Below, in pieces: positions 16,921 through 25,423 of a DNA stretch of 64,000 bases. The notes beneath the pieces were generated by a model that saw only the letters and a program-made list of their open reading frames with translations, had not been told where the DNA came from and did no database searches. This DNA comes from Granulicella sp. L60 (GTDB taxonomy: Bacteria > Acidobacteriota > Terriglobia > Terriglobales > Acidobacteriaceae): positions 62,001 through 126,000 of the forward strand of contig NZ_LMUR01000011.1 in NCBI RefSeq assembly GCF_009765825.1, written 5' to 3'. Every line of letters starts with the position of its first letter. Position 1 is the first letter of the stretch. The position numbers and the translations under genes were made by a program.

Positions 16921-17901
16921 TTAGAGAGAAGCGAGGAAGGCCAGGAGCCTGTCATCAGGCTTGAAACGCTTGAATGCAGAGCCCGATGGTGTGACCTTGG
17001 CGAGGGCCTTTTCCTTTAGCGCAATGCTTGTGTGCAGATAGCCGTTGGTGGTCTCGATGCTCTCGTGTCCGAGCCAGAGCGCGATGACGGAGATGTCTAC
17101 TCCTGCATCGAGCAACGCCATAGCGGTTCCATGTCTGATCGTGTGAGGAGAGATGCGCTTCTTCCGCAGGCTGGAACAGCTGGATGACGCGGTGGCAACG
17201 GCCTTCTGCAGCAGAAGACGAACTGCGAAGCGGCTGAGCGGTTCGCCGCGAACTCCCGGAAAGGCCATGCTGCCGGTGTTCTCTCGAAGCCAGTCTCGTA
17301 AGATACGTGCGGTGGAAGGCCACAGTGGGATAGCACGTTCCTTGCGGCCCTTGCCGTGCAGATGGACGTAGCTGTTCTTGCCGCTGCCGATCTGATCTAT
17401 GCGTAGAGCACACAGTTCAGAGACGCGTGCGCCGGAGTTGTACATGGTCAGCAGCAAGGCATAGTCGCGCCGTCCGCACCAATGCTTGCGATCGATGCTG
17501 TTGAGGATGGCGTCCATCTCTGTGCGGGAGACATACTCCAGAAGCCGCGTATCTGTTCGCTTCATCGGAATGGCGAGCACGCGGGTGGCTGTTCCAACGC
17601 ACTCTGGGTGATGCAGAGCCACCATGCGGAAGAACGAGCGTATGGCTGTGAGTCGCAGGTTGCGGGATACAACAGAGTTCTTGCGCTGGAGCTCCAGGTT
17701 ATCCAGAAAGCGCAGAATGATCTCGGCATCAAGCTGTTCGATGGCGAGTTGCGCAGGCTCGATCTTCAGTTCCGACTGTACGAACTGCAACAGCAGACGG
17801 AATGTATCGCGATAGCTTGCGAGAGTCTGCGGGCTGAGCCGTCGCTGAGCGATGAGGTAGTTGGTGAAATACTGCTGGAGAAGAGGGCCAGCAAGCATCA
17901 T
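16921..17901 (-). CDS. RIT tyrosine recombinase, third gene
   Basis: A 326-residue tyrosine recombinase. An N-terminal SAM-like domain (QYFTNYLIAQRRLSPQTLAS, then YRDTFRLLLQFV) is followed by the catalytic domain: arginine in LTMYNSGARVSELCALRIDQ, then HTIRHGTAMALLDAGVDISV, GHESIETTNGYLH with the nucleophile tyrosine. It is the last of three overlapping genes (ATGA overlap with the second gene at 17898-17901). In RIT elements all three recombinases are thought to act together; the specific role of each is not known. Confidence 0.92.
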   Translation of the reverse strand: MMLAGPLLQQYFTNYLIAQRRLSPQTLASYRDTFRLLLQFVQSELKIEPAQLAIEQLDAEIILRFLDNLELQRKNSVVSRNLRLTAIRSFFRMVALHHPECVGTATRVLAIPMKRTDTRLLEYVSRTEMDAILNSIDRKHWCGRRDYALLLTMYNSGARVSELCALRIDQIGSGKNSYVHLHGKGRKERAIPLWPSTARILRDWLRENTGSMAFPGVRGEPLSRFAVRLLLQKAVATASSSCSSLRKKRISPHTIRHGTAMALLDAGVDISVIALWLGHESIETTNGYLHTSIALKEKALAKVTPSGSAFKRFKPDDRLLAFLASL

Positions 17902-18881
17902 CGGCGACCTCCTTCAGGCATCTGTTCTGGATCAAACAATGCACCGGCATCCCGAAGAAGATCCGGCGTAGCGCTCAGATACCAATAGGTGCTCTCCGGT
18001 CCTTGGTGGCCGAGGTAGACGGAGAGCCATGGAAGCTGCGTCCGGATGTCCGTACCCTCGTGCTGCCAGAGTGTCAATCGCTTCACCGCGAAGGTATGCC
18101 TGAAGCAGTGCAGTGTGGGCCTACGTTGGTTCGCGGGCGGAGCAATGCCAACCTGCTTCAGCAACTGACGAAAGGTGTACCGGAGCGGGTTATAGATCAG
18201 TGGTCGGCAAATCGTGTTGGTGAAGAATGGTTCAGTGCTGCGGCCCCGCAACGCTGTTGCTCGCTCGTCGATATAGTGCCGCAGGTGCTCCACGGTCGAG
18301 GTGTGGAGCACGACGTTGCGCGACTTGCCGAACTTCGTCTCATGGATATACAGATGTGAAGGCTTCGCATCGAGCCTCACATCGGCGATCGTCAGGCGCA
18401 GAGCCTCCCCGATGCGAATACCTGTGCTGGCTAGCAGGCCAATGAGTGTGCTGACCGTCGCCGCACGGAACCGGAGCCGGTTCCGCGCGGCTGCTTCCAT
18501 AAGCTGCTGAATCTCCCGGTCAGAGAAGATGTAGGACGCACGCCGCTTGTAACGCCTCCGGAACTGGCTCTGGGGAATGCCCGTCTGCTCTTCGAAAGTA
18601 CGAACCTGTAGCAGGAACGCACGTATGGCAAGCAGACGATGTTCATCGCGATAGGGTCGGTTCAGCATGGAGCCGTCCATCACCCAATCCATCGCAAACT
18701 CTGCGCGAATCGGCCAGGGGCATCCGTGCTGTCGCCATCGTTCAAGAAAGCTGCGGAGCAGCGCCTCTTCATATCGGAGGCGTCTACGCTGGTCGCCTTC
18801 AAAATAAGGGCTACGCCTGGCGCGAGCCCGCTTCAGCGCGAGGAATGCGTCGAGGTGCTGGGACAGGGCTTCGAAGGTCAT
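17898..18881 (-). CDS. RIT tyrosine recombinase, second gene
   Basis: A 327-residue tyrosine recombinase. The N-terminal part carries FLALKRARARRSPYFEGDQR, typical of the second RIT protein. The catalytic part has arginine in LLASTGIRIGEALRLTIADV, then HCFRHTFAVKRL and, after an insertion, YLGHQGPESTYWYLSATP with the candidate tyrosine. It overlaps both neighbours by 4 bp, so the three proteins are made from one message. Confidence 0.92.
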   Translation of the reverse strand: MTFEALSQHLDAFLALKRARARRSPYFEGDQRRRLRYEEALLRSFLERWRQHGCPWPIRAEFAMDWVMDGSMLNRPYRDEHRLLAIRAFLLQVRTFEEQTGIPQSQFRRRYKRRASYIFSDREIQQLMEAAARNRLRFRAATVSTLIGLLASTGIRIGEALRLTIADVRLDAKPSHLYIHETKFGKSRNVVLHTSTVEHLRHYIDERATALRGRSTEPFFTNTICRPLIYNPLRYTFRQLLKQVGIAPPANQRRPTLHCFRHTFAVKRLTLWQHEGTDIRTQLPWLSVYLGHQGPESTYWYLSATPDLLRDAGALFDPEQMPEGGRR

Positions 18882-19795
18882 CGCTCACCTCCCGGCCACG
18901 GTAGGGCAACCTGAGCGAGTGCCTTCATATCGAGCTTGGCGTAGATCAACGTCGTCGAAAGGCGGCGATGGCCAAGCAGGTCTGATACGTCCTTAAAGGA
19001 CGCTCCATGGTTCACCATGGTGGTGGCGATGGTATGGCGGAGTGAGTGCGCAGAGCCACCAACGACACCCGCTCGCTTGAAGAGGTACTTCGAGATCGTC
19101 TTGATATGCAGGCGTCTCATCTCATCAGGGAAGGTTGAACGACTGGAATCAAAAATCCAGAGCGGGACACTGGAGAAGGTTCGAAGGTAGGCGACAAGCG
19201 CCTTGCCCACATCTTCCGGCAGCGGAAGTATCCGCTCGCGTCGGCTCTTCTGGCTGCATATCCTTATAGAGCCTGCTTGCCAGTCGATATCCTGCCACTT
19301 GAGATGAGCAACTTCTTCGCAGCGCAGACCGAGCCGCAGTAACAGCAACAGCAACGCACGATCTCGGCGCGCTATCCACCTGTCGCCCTGTGATGCCTTG
19401 AAAAGAGCACGTATCTGCTCTCTCGAAAGCTGTCGCGGAAGATGCGCGTGACGCTTCGTCGCAGTCCTGGGAAGAGCTTCGTCCCATCCCTTCGGCACCA
19501 TGTTGTTCTCTGCGAGATACCGCAGAATCGTGCGCATGCTCGTCAGCGAAGCGCGTTGCGTGCCCCGGTTGGGATAACGCTCGAACTCGGCTGTAAGAAA
19601 TCGAACGATGTCGGTGAAGCAAATGGCATCCCATGCAATCGGTCCATCGCCAAAGCAAAAGCTGCAAAGTCGCCGCAGGATGCGGCGTTGAATCTCACGT
19701 GTCGATGCTGCGAGACACCGTACCTCCCGCGCGTACAGGTCATAGCTGGCCACGCACTCTGAAAGCGATAGCCCCTTCTTCGATAACTGGTCCAT
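18878..19795 (-). CDS. RIT tyrosine recombinase, first gene
   Basis: A 305-residue tyrosine recombinase and the first gene of the trio. Catalytic residues are visible: arginine in LLLRLGLRCEEVAHLKWQDI, then HSLRHTIATTMVNHG, LLGHRRLSTTLIYAKLDM with the nucleophile tyrosine. About 110 bp separate its start from the right terminal repeat and probably contain the promoter of the operon. Confidence 0.92.
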   Translation of the reverse strand: MDQLSKKGLSLSECVASYDLYAREVRCLAASTREIQRRILRRLCSFCFGDGPIAWDAICFTDIVRFLTAEFERYPNRGTQRASLTSMRTILRYLAENNMVPKGWDEALPRTATKRHAHLPRQLSREQIRALFKASQGDRWIARRDRALLLLLLRLGLRCEEVAHLKWQDIDWQAGSIRICSQKSRRERILPLPEDVGKALVAYLRTFSSVPLWIFDSSRSTFPDEMRRLHIKTISKYLFKRAGVVGGSAHSLRHTIATTMVNHGASFKDVSDLLGHRRLSTTLIYAKLDMKALAQVALPWPGGER

Positions 19796-19907
19796 AGTCT
19801 CCTCGTGCCGACCGGATGTCGGTACGAGAAGAGTCCCGAACTATGTTGAGCAATGCAAATACAAGAGCCGCGTGAACACTGCGCCTGAGCCATGTGGTGA
19901 GACTCCG

Positions 19908-19960
19908 CTTCACATAATCCGGCGCTTCACACAGTATTGGTTATGTTGAGCTCAACATAA
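19908..19960 (-). repeat. RIT right terminal inverted repeat
   Basis: The exact reverse complement of 16813-16865 over all 53 bp. It supplies the final codons and stop of the truncated DUF6908-like copy 2. Confidence 0.9.
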
Positions 19961-19965
19961 CCAAT
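19936..19965. repeat. 30-bp perfect palindrome at the right RIT boundary
   Basis: ATTGGTTATGTTGAG followed by its exact complement CTCAACATAACCAAT. The inner 20 bp belong to the RIT terminus. The outer five bases on the right come from the target gene, so the extra symmetry at this end is likely coincidental or target-derived; at the left end only the 20-bp core plus partial flank is symmetric. Confidence 0.85.
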
Positions 19966-20209
19966 AGAAGGGGTCAAGATATGCCTTGCTGCCGAAAGGT
20001 AGGCACAACTCGAAACACATCTCCGGGTCGCGCATGAGGTCGCCGTTTTGTTCTCCGTAGTGCGCGACGGAGAGAGCGGGTAGTCCCATCGGGCCGGGTT
20101 CCGGCGTGGCCTCGATGACGAGCGCCATGTAAGGCGGGTTCTCGATCTTGAGGTAGAGGGTGGGCCGAAATCCTCCGGCCAGTTTGAGAATGTCGAGGAT
20201 GGTCTGCAT
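19952..20209 (-). CDS. DUF6908-like protein (copy 2), C-terminally truncated
   Basis: An 85-residue homologue of the gene at 16570 (ILKLAGGFRPTLYLKIENPP, then LPALSVAHYGEQNGDLMRDP). It ends FYWLC where the RIT repeat starts, the same point as copy 1. It begins inside the ardC copy 2 stop (TAATG), as in the left arm. It is presumably nonfunctional or altered at its C-terminus. Confidence 0.75.
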   Translation of the reverse strand: MQTILDILKLAGGFRPTLYLKIENPPYMALVIEATPEPGPMGLPALSVAHYGEQNGDLMRDPEMCFELCLPFGSKAYLDPFYWLC

Positions 20210-21510
20210 TACGCCACCTCCGCAAGTTCTTCTGCAACGTAGACGGGCGGCTGCAACACGGCGACGTTGGCGGCGTCTTCCTCTGTCTCTTCCGCAAACG
20301 TGGTGCCGAGGATGGAATCAACGGCTCTTTGAGCGTTGGCGGCGGCATGGACAATGAGGCGGTTATCCTCTTCCAGCTTGGAAATCCAGTTCTGTATATA
20401 GGCGGTGGTGTTACGGTCGGTGTGTTCGTTGGCAATCTCCGCGATGGCGCAAAGGAAGGCTGCGCCCATCTCGGCTACCAGTTCTTCCTTGCTGTAGAGG
20501 TCATCTCCGAAGCGGTCGCCAAAGGTGCGATTCAGGCGACTTTCGTGGCCGGTGCTGTGGACTAGCTCGTGAAACAGGGTGCTGTAGTAGTGGGGCGCAT
20601 CCACGAAGCGGGAGCGGACGGGCATGTGGACGGAGTCGGTGATTGGCCGGTAGTAAGCGCGGGATTCGGTCGCACTGGTCAGATGAAGGGCGGGGCCGTT
20701 CTCCCATCCGGTAACGATGGCTTCGCAAGTCTCGTCCGCGTCGATCTCCGGGGCGGTGGTGGGCTGCTCGATGATCTGCGGAAGCGTGAGGCCGTCGCAC
20801 TGCTTCACGTTAAAGACGGTGTAATAGCAGAGAACGAAGGGGGCACGGTCGTCCGCTTCGCGGGTGCTTTCATCCTCTTTCTTGCGGTCGCGTAGCTGCT
20901 TGTAAAAGACAATCTGCGTCCCTTTCTCTCCCTTGCGGACGGTGCCTTTTAGCTCTTGCGCCTGTTTGAAGGTGAGCCAGAAGGGAGAGTGATAGGGGCT
21001 GGACCAAAGCAAAAATACGTTGATGCCGCGATAGGGCTTCCCGGTACGGAAGTTGCGCGGGAATGGGCCTCCGGTAAAGTGCGGGGTCTGCCATGGCTTT
21101 TCCCACGGAATGACGCCAGCCTTGAGGCTGGAAAGAATGCGGTCGGTAACGGTCTGGTAGATATTCGGTCTGCTGCTGGTGCTTGGCTTCTTCATCGCTT
21201 GCTTCTCCCTTGCGGTTGCTGTTGCACGTCCGCGTTGAAACGCGGCATGTACATGCCGAACGCCTCCTGGCGAAGGTGGGGGGTAGCAAGTGCAAGCCGA
21301 GGGGTATCCCCACCCGGAGCAAAGCGGAGGGCGAAGCGCAGCGGAGGTCTGCACAAGCGAAGCGCGGAAGATTGGGGAGTGGCTTGCAGGCGCGAGGGGC
21401 GAAGCTCCCCTTAGCAGCTTTTGCCTGTTCTACCCGGGGGGGGCGTTGAGGGGAGGGTGGACCTCCCCGCTGAGGAGGGTGGCGGAAGACGCTATGCGGC
21501 TGGAGCCCGG
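19961..21510 (-). repeat. Right arm of the large inverted duplication (ardC module)
   Basis: The inverted counterpart of 15240-16812: DUF6908-like fragment, ardC copy 2 and the GC-rich leader (21196-21510). The leader carries the same blocks as the left one, for example CATGTACATGCCGAACGCC against GGCGTTCGGCATGTAGGTAC. No gene is supported in 21196-21669. Confidence 0.85.
20209..21195 (-). CDS. ardC: ArdC family antirestriction protein (copy 2)
   Basis: A 328-residue ArdC protein with the same domain order as copy 1: ssDNA-binding N-terminus and a zincin-like C-terminus with HELVH at about 209-213. ATG 21195 (MKKPSTSSRPNIYQ) is chosen by alignment with copy 1; the longer frame reads through the GC-rich leader. 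Differences from copy 1 are scattered substitutions (about 10%), most at the two ends, so the duplication is not recent, or the two came from different elements. Confidence 0.9.
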   Translation of the reverse strand: MKKPSTSSRPNIYQTVTDRILSSLKAGVIPWEKPWQTPHFTGGPFPRNFRTGKPYRGINVFLLWSSPYHSPFWLTFKQAQELKGTVRKGEKGTQIVFYKQLRDRKKEDESTREADDRAPFVLCYYTVFNVKQCDGLTLPQIIEQPTTAPEIDADETCEAIVTGWENGPALHLTSATESRAYYRPITDSVHMPVRSRFVDAPHYYSTLFHELVHSTGHESRLNRTFGDRFGDDLYSKEELVAEMGAAFLCAIAEIANEHTDRNTTAYIQNWISKLEEDNRLIVHAAANAQRAVDSILGTTFAEETEEDAANVAVLQPPVYVAEELAEVA

Positions 21511-21669
21511 GAGGAGACATCCTCCCGGCCCTATAAGGTTTTTGTGGAAGCGGGGTTCACCCTTCTCGGCGCGTCTACGCAAGATGCGACAAGAGGCAGG
21601 CGAAGCGATTCGACTGGCTGGGCAATGTGCCGAACTTCCGACTATGCTGCCGAGCGAGATAATGGCCTA

Positions 21670-22881
21670 ATGAGCGAAACAGCAGAAACAGCACTGGAAC
21701 GATTGAAGGCTTTTCTAGAGTCACGACCGTCTGAGCCGGTTCTCAAGGAATGGATGGCCAAGCTCCCTCCTTCGGAGTACGTCGAGTGCGCTCTATATTT
21801 GTCGCGATTGGGCGGCACGACCTTCATTCGCGTGTACAGTCTGGATCACGCCTTCAAACATGCTGACAAGCTCAGCGATGAAGAACTCTTTCTCCAGCTA
21901 GCGCAAGCGTTGAACGACTCGGTTCAGGTGACGGACAAAGGCGTCGCTCCGGTAAACCCGAAGGAAGACCCCGAACCTGGCAGTCGCTTCGCTTCCCTCT
22001 ACAACGAAGCTGTACGACGTGGTTTCCAGCGAGACGATATCGGCTTTGGCATGAAGCCCGATCTCTGGACCGATGAGAAGTTCAACAAGATTGGAGACCC
22101 GGAGTGGAAGCGTTTTGAAAAGCTCGTCGCGCGCATTCACATCGCACTCTGCCGAGATGCCGAGGTGAAGTGGTCGGAAAAGCTCACCGACACTTCGGGC
22201 ACAGAACGACAGATTGACGTAACTATCCGCACTCGAACCGGGCCGCACCAAATGCTTGGGATCGTCCAGTGCAAGTATGAGAAGCGGCCCGTCAGCATTA
22301 CGGAAGTCGAGGCGTTTGTCAGCGTAAAGAAAGATCTCAACGCCGCGACGGCAATCATGGTCGCGCGGAATGGCTTCCAATCAGGCGCGGAGGCGAAGGC
22401 AAAGCTGCATGACATCCGTCTTTGGACACTTGATGAAGCAGAGAAAGTGGCTTGGCGAGAAGAAGTGAGGACGTTTCGTCTGCGTTATCCCATGTTTCGC
22501 GAGGTCAAGTTTGTTCCAGCGATTCCAGTCCAGGCATTTAGCAACGCCACGATGGAAATTGACTTCAAAGCGGTATGGATCAGCAGCGGGGAGAAGCGAA
22601 TCTCGCTCTTCAACGTCATTGCACGAGGTATCTCGAATGCTACCGAACGATGTCTTCCGCTCCCTTGCTGGGTCGATCTTGAATTTCCGGGCGCGACGCT
22701 GGAGTTACTTGGAAAGAAGTTCCCTGTGGAACGTGTTTCGATCCATCTGACGCACCATGTAGAGATTGAACAGCAAAGGGCGATGAAGGTGCCGTTAGGT
22801 ACGTCCTACGAGTTTCGCAAAAACACTGGCGAAAGCGTCTCCATTGTAGAGCGAGACTTGCCGGGGTTGAAGCCTGAATGA
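21670..22881 (+). CDS. Mrr-like restriction endonuclease
   Basis: A 403-residue protein with a PD-(D/E)xK nuclease core in its middle: FEKLVARIHIALCRDAEVKW (helix), GTERQIDVTIRTRTGPHQML (catalytic D) and GIVQCKYEKRPVSITEVEAF (Q-x-K). AAIMVARNGFQSGA follows, as in Mrr-type type IV enzymes. The N-terminal 130 residues and the C-terminal beta-rich part are unassigned. ATG 21670 is chosen because the frame upstream runs through the duplicated leader. Mrr-family enzymes cut modified or foreign DNA. It starts the defence block; no partner methylase is immediately attached. Confidence 0.8.
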   Translation: MSETAETALERLKAFLESRPSEPVLKEWMAKLPPSEYVECALYLSRLGGTTFIRVYSLDHAFKHADKLSDEELFLQLAQALNDSVQVTDKGVAPVNPKEDPEPGSRFASLYNEAVRRGFQRDDIGFGMKPDLWTDEKFNKIGDPEWKRFEKLVARIHIALCRDAEVKWSEKLTDTSGTERQIDVTIRTRTGPHQMLGIVQCKYEKRPVSITEVEAFVSVKKDLNAATAIMVARNGFQSGAEAKAKLHDIRLWTLDEAEKVAWREEVRTFRLRYPMFREVKFVPAIPVQAFSNATMEIDFKAVWISSGEKRISLFNVIARGISNATERCLPLPCWVDLEFPGATLELLGKKFPVERVSIHLTHHVEIEQQRAMKVPLGTSYEFRKNTGESVSIVERDLPGLKPE

Positions 22882-22958
22882 CCAAGCAACGTGAATTGGC
22901 TGGCGTAAGATCGTTCACGTCGATAGTGGCGCAGTAACTGGATGTTTTACTCTTTGAT

Positions 22959-24056
22959 ATGCTTCCTACTCCATTTGGCGAACTGAGTTCGATCGACATC
23001 AACGAGCGGGCGACTCAGCAGGACATTCTCTTCTACGACAAACACCAGCTTCTGGAAGGCCTGGTGGCGGAGAATCACGTTGACCAAATCCTGGAAAAAA
23101 CCGTGCAGGATGAGGAGCGTTTAGTACGGCTAAACGTGACTTCGGTGCTCGCAGGGAGCAGCAAATCTCAAAAGCGGTATGTGCTTGTTCTCGATCAGGG
23201 ATGCGAGCCTGATCTTCTCAGGGCTTATCTGTCGCAGTTGACAAAGCGCTTCATCGTAAAACTTGTCCGATATGACGAGGCTGCACGAGATTTTGTGACG
23301 CATCCGGGTAAATATGTGGAAGATGTGGCTCTTGATGGTTCATATGGAAACCTCGTTAAGGCACTGAACCGGAACCCTGTTTTTATCCCCATAGCGGAGG
23401 CTATCAAGGACCCCACACGCCAAAAACAGGGATTCTGGGGCCAGTTGGTAGGTGCCTACGGCGATAGATTAGGCACTGACGTTGTACTTCCACGCATCTT
23501 TAAGAATTTTGCGATTCAACCCTATTTTGATCGAGGCGTCTGGGACATTGACAGAGTGTTTTGGGATGCACAGAGCCGTTTGTTTTCTGTATTTGAAGTC
23601 AAGCATAAGTTTCCGAGTGGATCCGGCAAATACCCCCTGAGCTTCGGAATCAATGTCGGAAGTGTCGGGATGCTCCTGGATCTGGCCGAAGCCGGCTTCC
23701 GCTGCTTTCACACGATCATGGTCAAGCCCTACTGGAACAAGGGTGTTTCAGTGACTTTCCTCTTCAACAATCTGGAGGCCAGAAAGCATGTGCTCTTTTG
23801 CGGAAAGAACTTTGATCGCAATGAATTTCTGCAACTGTCTCAAAAGAAAGCCTATTCAGCTCCGTCCGACACGAGCTTAACTGGCAGTAATACTCTTCCG
23901 TTTGTGTTCTTCGATGCCGTGTCTCTCTTCAGGATCGGCTTGCTCGACGATCCGGACCTTTCGAGGCAGTTTGCTTTGGCGATCACAGAGCAACTTCAGG
24001 GCCATGTGACGGATGATGAGCTTCGCAGCCATAAGCTGAGCTGGCCGCCCCAGTAA
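22959..24056 (+). CDS. Putative PD-(D/E)xK nuclease-like protein, unknown family
   Basis: A 365-residue protein that I cannot place in a named family. A possible nuclease core lies near residues 195-225: RGVWDIDRVFWDAQSRLFSV then FEVKHKFPSGSGKYPLSFG, giving a D...(E)VK pattern on adjacent strands. An N-terminal region (DILFYDKHQLLEGLVAENHV) is helical. It lies between the Mrr-like gene and the methyltransferase, in the same direction, with 59 bp before the methyltransferase. A defence role is inferred from context and the motif. Confidence 0.6.
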   Translation: MLPTPFGELSSIDINERATQQDILFYDKHQLLEGLVAENHVDQILEKTVQDEERLVRLNVTSVLAGSSKSQKRYVLVLDQGCEPDLLRAYLSQLTKRFIVKLVRYDEAARDFVTHPGKYVEDVALDGSYGNLVKALNRNPVFIPIAEAIKDPTRQKQGFWGQLVGAYGDRLGTDVVLPRIFKNFAIQPYFDRGVWDIDRVFWDAQSRLFSVFEVKHKFPSGSGKYPLSFGINVGSVGMLLDLAEAGFRCFHTIMVKPYWNKGVSVTFLFNNLEARKHVLFCGKNFDRNEFLQLSQKKAYSAPSDTSLTGSNTLPFVFFDAVSLFRIGLLDDPDLSRQFALAITEQLQGHVTDDELRSHKLSWPPQ

Positions 24057-24115
24057 ATCCCGCTAAATTCAGTAAAAAGAAAGATTCCTGGACTTTGGGA
24101 TTCAGATAGGACAAA

Positions 24116-25417
24116 ATGTCCCTTGAGATGCCCAGTGAATCAGTATCGAACCAGCCTACCGACTCCCTCGCAGTTTTAGCTCAGGTGCGCCAGCTTATGA
24201 CGCAACGGGAGATTGGAGAACGTCTTTCAGTAACCCCCAAGACCGTCGGTCGCTGGGAACGGCGCGAAACCGATTGCCCGGCATACGTCCAGGCCGCTTT
24301 ACGGGAGATGCTCCCTGCGCGTAGCCGTAGTGACGCTGCCGCCAGCTTCACATTTATAGATTTGTTTGCCGGTATCGGCGGTATGCGCAAAGGATTTGAA
24401 AGTGCAGGTGGCCGTTGCATCTTCACGAGCGAATGGAACGAATGGTCCAAGAAGACATATCGCGCAAACTTTCCGAATGATGAGCATGAAATTGTCGGAG
24501 ACATCGTGCCATACGATGCAGCGGATATTCCTGACCATGATGTGCTCCTAGCGGGTTTCCCCTGCCAGCCCTTCTCAATCGCGGGAGTGAGTAAGAAAAA
24601 TGCCCTTGGGCGGCCACACGGATTTGAGTGCACGACGCAGGGGACCTTGTTCTTCGATGTTGCCCGCATTATCGCCGAAAAGAGGCCCAAAGCATTCCTG
24701 CTTGAGAACGTGAAAAACCTGGTCAGTCACGATGGCGGCAACACATTCCGGGTCATCAAGGAAACCTTGCAGCGCGAGTTGGGCTATCACATTCAGGCCA
24801 GGGTGATCGATGGCCGTGCCTTCACGCCACAGCACCGCGAGCGCATCCTGATAGTAGGATTTCGAGAAGCGACAGGCTTTAGCTTCGATGACCTGCAACT
24901 GCCGACTCAGGGGCCTGTGCTGGCCTCCATTCTTCATCCCGAAGATGGTTCCGAAGAAGCGGAGCCACCTTTTACGACCGACCCACTGGCGAAGGTGCAT
25001 TCCAAATACATTCTGACGGAAAAGCTATGGGCGTATCTCCAGGGGTATGCTGCGAAACACAAAGCAGCCGGCAACGGCTTCGGCTTCGGTCTTGTCACCC
25101 CCGACATGGTCACCAGAACACTCAGCGCTCGTTATTACAAGGACGGTTCCGAGATTCTGGTGAGTCGTGGCGGCAAGAAACGCCCCCGCCGACTTACCCC
25201 CAGAGAGTGTGCTCGCCTTATGGGTTTCGACGGTCCGAGAGAAAGTAAATTCATAATCCCGGTTTCTGACACTCAGGCTTATAAGCAATTCGGAAACAGC
25301 GTTGTCGTACCGGTGATCGTGGAAGTCGCTCGACTCATGGCCCCTCATATCCGTATCCTGCAGCGATACGAACAAACCGGAATACTGGAGTTACCGCTGT
25401 TTGGTGTTGCGAGCTAG
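24116..25417 (+). CDS. DNA cytosine-5 methyltransferase with N-terminal HTH (M.EcoRII-like)
   Basis: A 433-residue C5 methyltransferase. An N-terminal helix-turn-helix ([20 protein letters not shown], residues 31-50) precedes the catalytic domain. The latter has motif [16 protein letters not shown] (80-94), motif [10 protein letters not shown] with catalytic C150, motif [10 protein letters not shown] (195-202), motif [15 protein letters not shown] and motif [11 protein letters not shown]. Fused HTH domains let EcoRII/SsoII-type methylases regulate their own operon. The next gene is an EcoRII-type nuclease, so CCWGG is the likely target. A CCTGG sequence at 24087-24091 lies in the short promoter gap. 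Confidence 0.93.
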   Translation: MSLEMPSESVSNQPTDSLAVLAQVRQLMTQREIGERLSVTPKTVGRWERRETDCPAYVQAALREMLPARSRSDAAASFTFIDLFAGIGGMRKGFESAGGRCIFTSEWNEWSKKTYRANFPNDEHEIVGDIVPYDAADIPDHDVLLAGFPCQPFSIAGVSKKNALGRPHGFECTTQGTLFFDVARIIAEKRPKAFLLENVKNLVSHDGGNTFRVIKETLQRELGYHIQARVIDGRAFTPQHRERILIVGFREATGFSFDDLQLPTQGPVLASILHPEDGSEEAEPPFTTDPLAKVHSKYILTEKLWAYLQGYAAKHKAAGNGFGFGLVTPDMVTRTLSARYYKDGSEILVSRGGKKRPRRLTPRECARLMGFDGPRESKFIIPVSDTQAYKQFGNSVVVPVIVEVARLMAPHIRILQRYEQTGILELPLFGVAS

Positions 25418-25423
25418 GAGCTT

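Larger units (their letters stand above)
16813..19960 (-). mobile_element. RIT (recombinase-in-trio) element
   Basis: A complete 3148-bp element. It carries three tyrosine recombinase genes in one direction, each overlapping the next by 4 bp, between perfect 53-bp terminal inverted repeats (16813-16865 and 19908-19960). The three-recombinase overlapping layout is the definition of RIT elements. It lies exactly between two inverted copies of the ardC-DUF6908 module. Confidence 0.9.

Noticed and set aside
16921..19795. Integron or Tn554-type transposon
   Set aside because: Tn554-type elements have two tyrosine recombinases and an unrelated third gene; here all three proteins have tyrosine-recombinase motifs and there are long terminal inverted repeats, which fits RIT.
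24116..25417. Reading the methylase HTH as a separate regulator gene
   Set aside because: The HTH is in one frame with the catalytic domain, with no stop or internal start site separating them.
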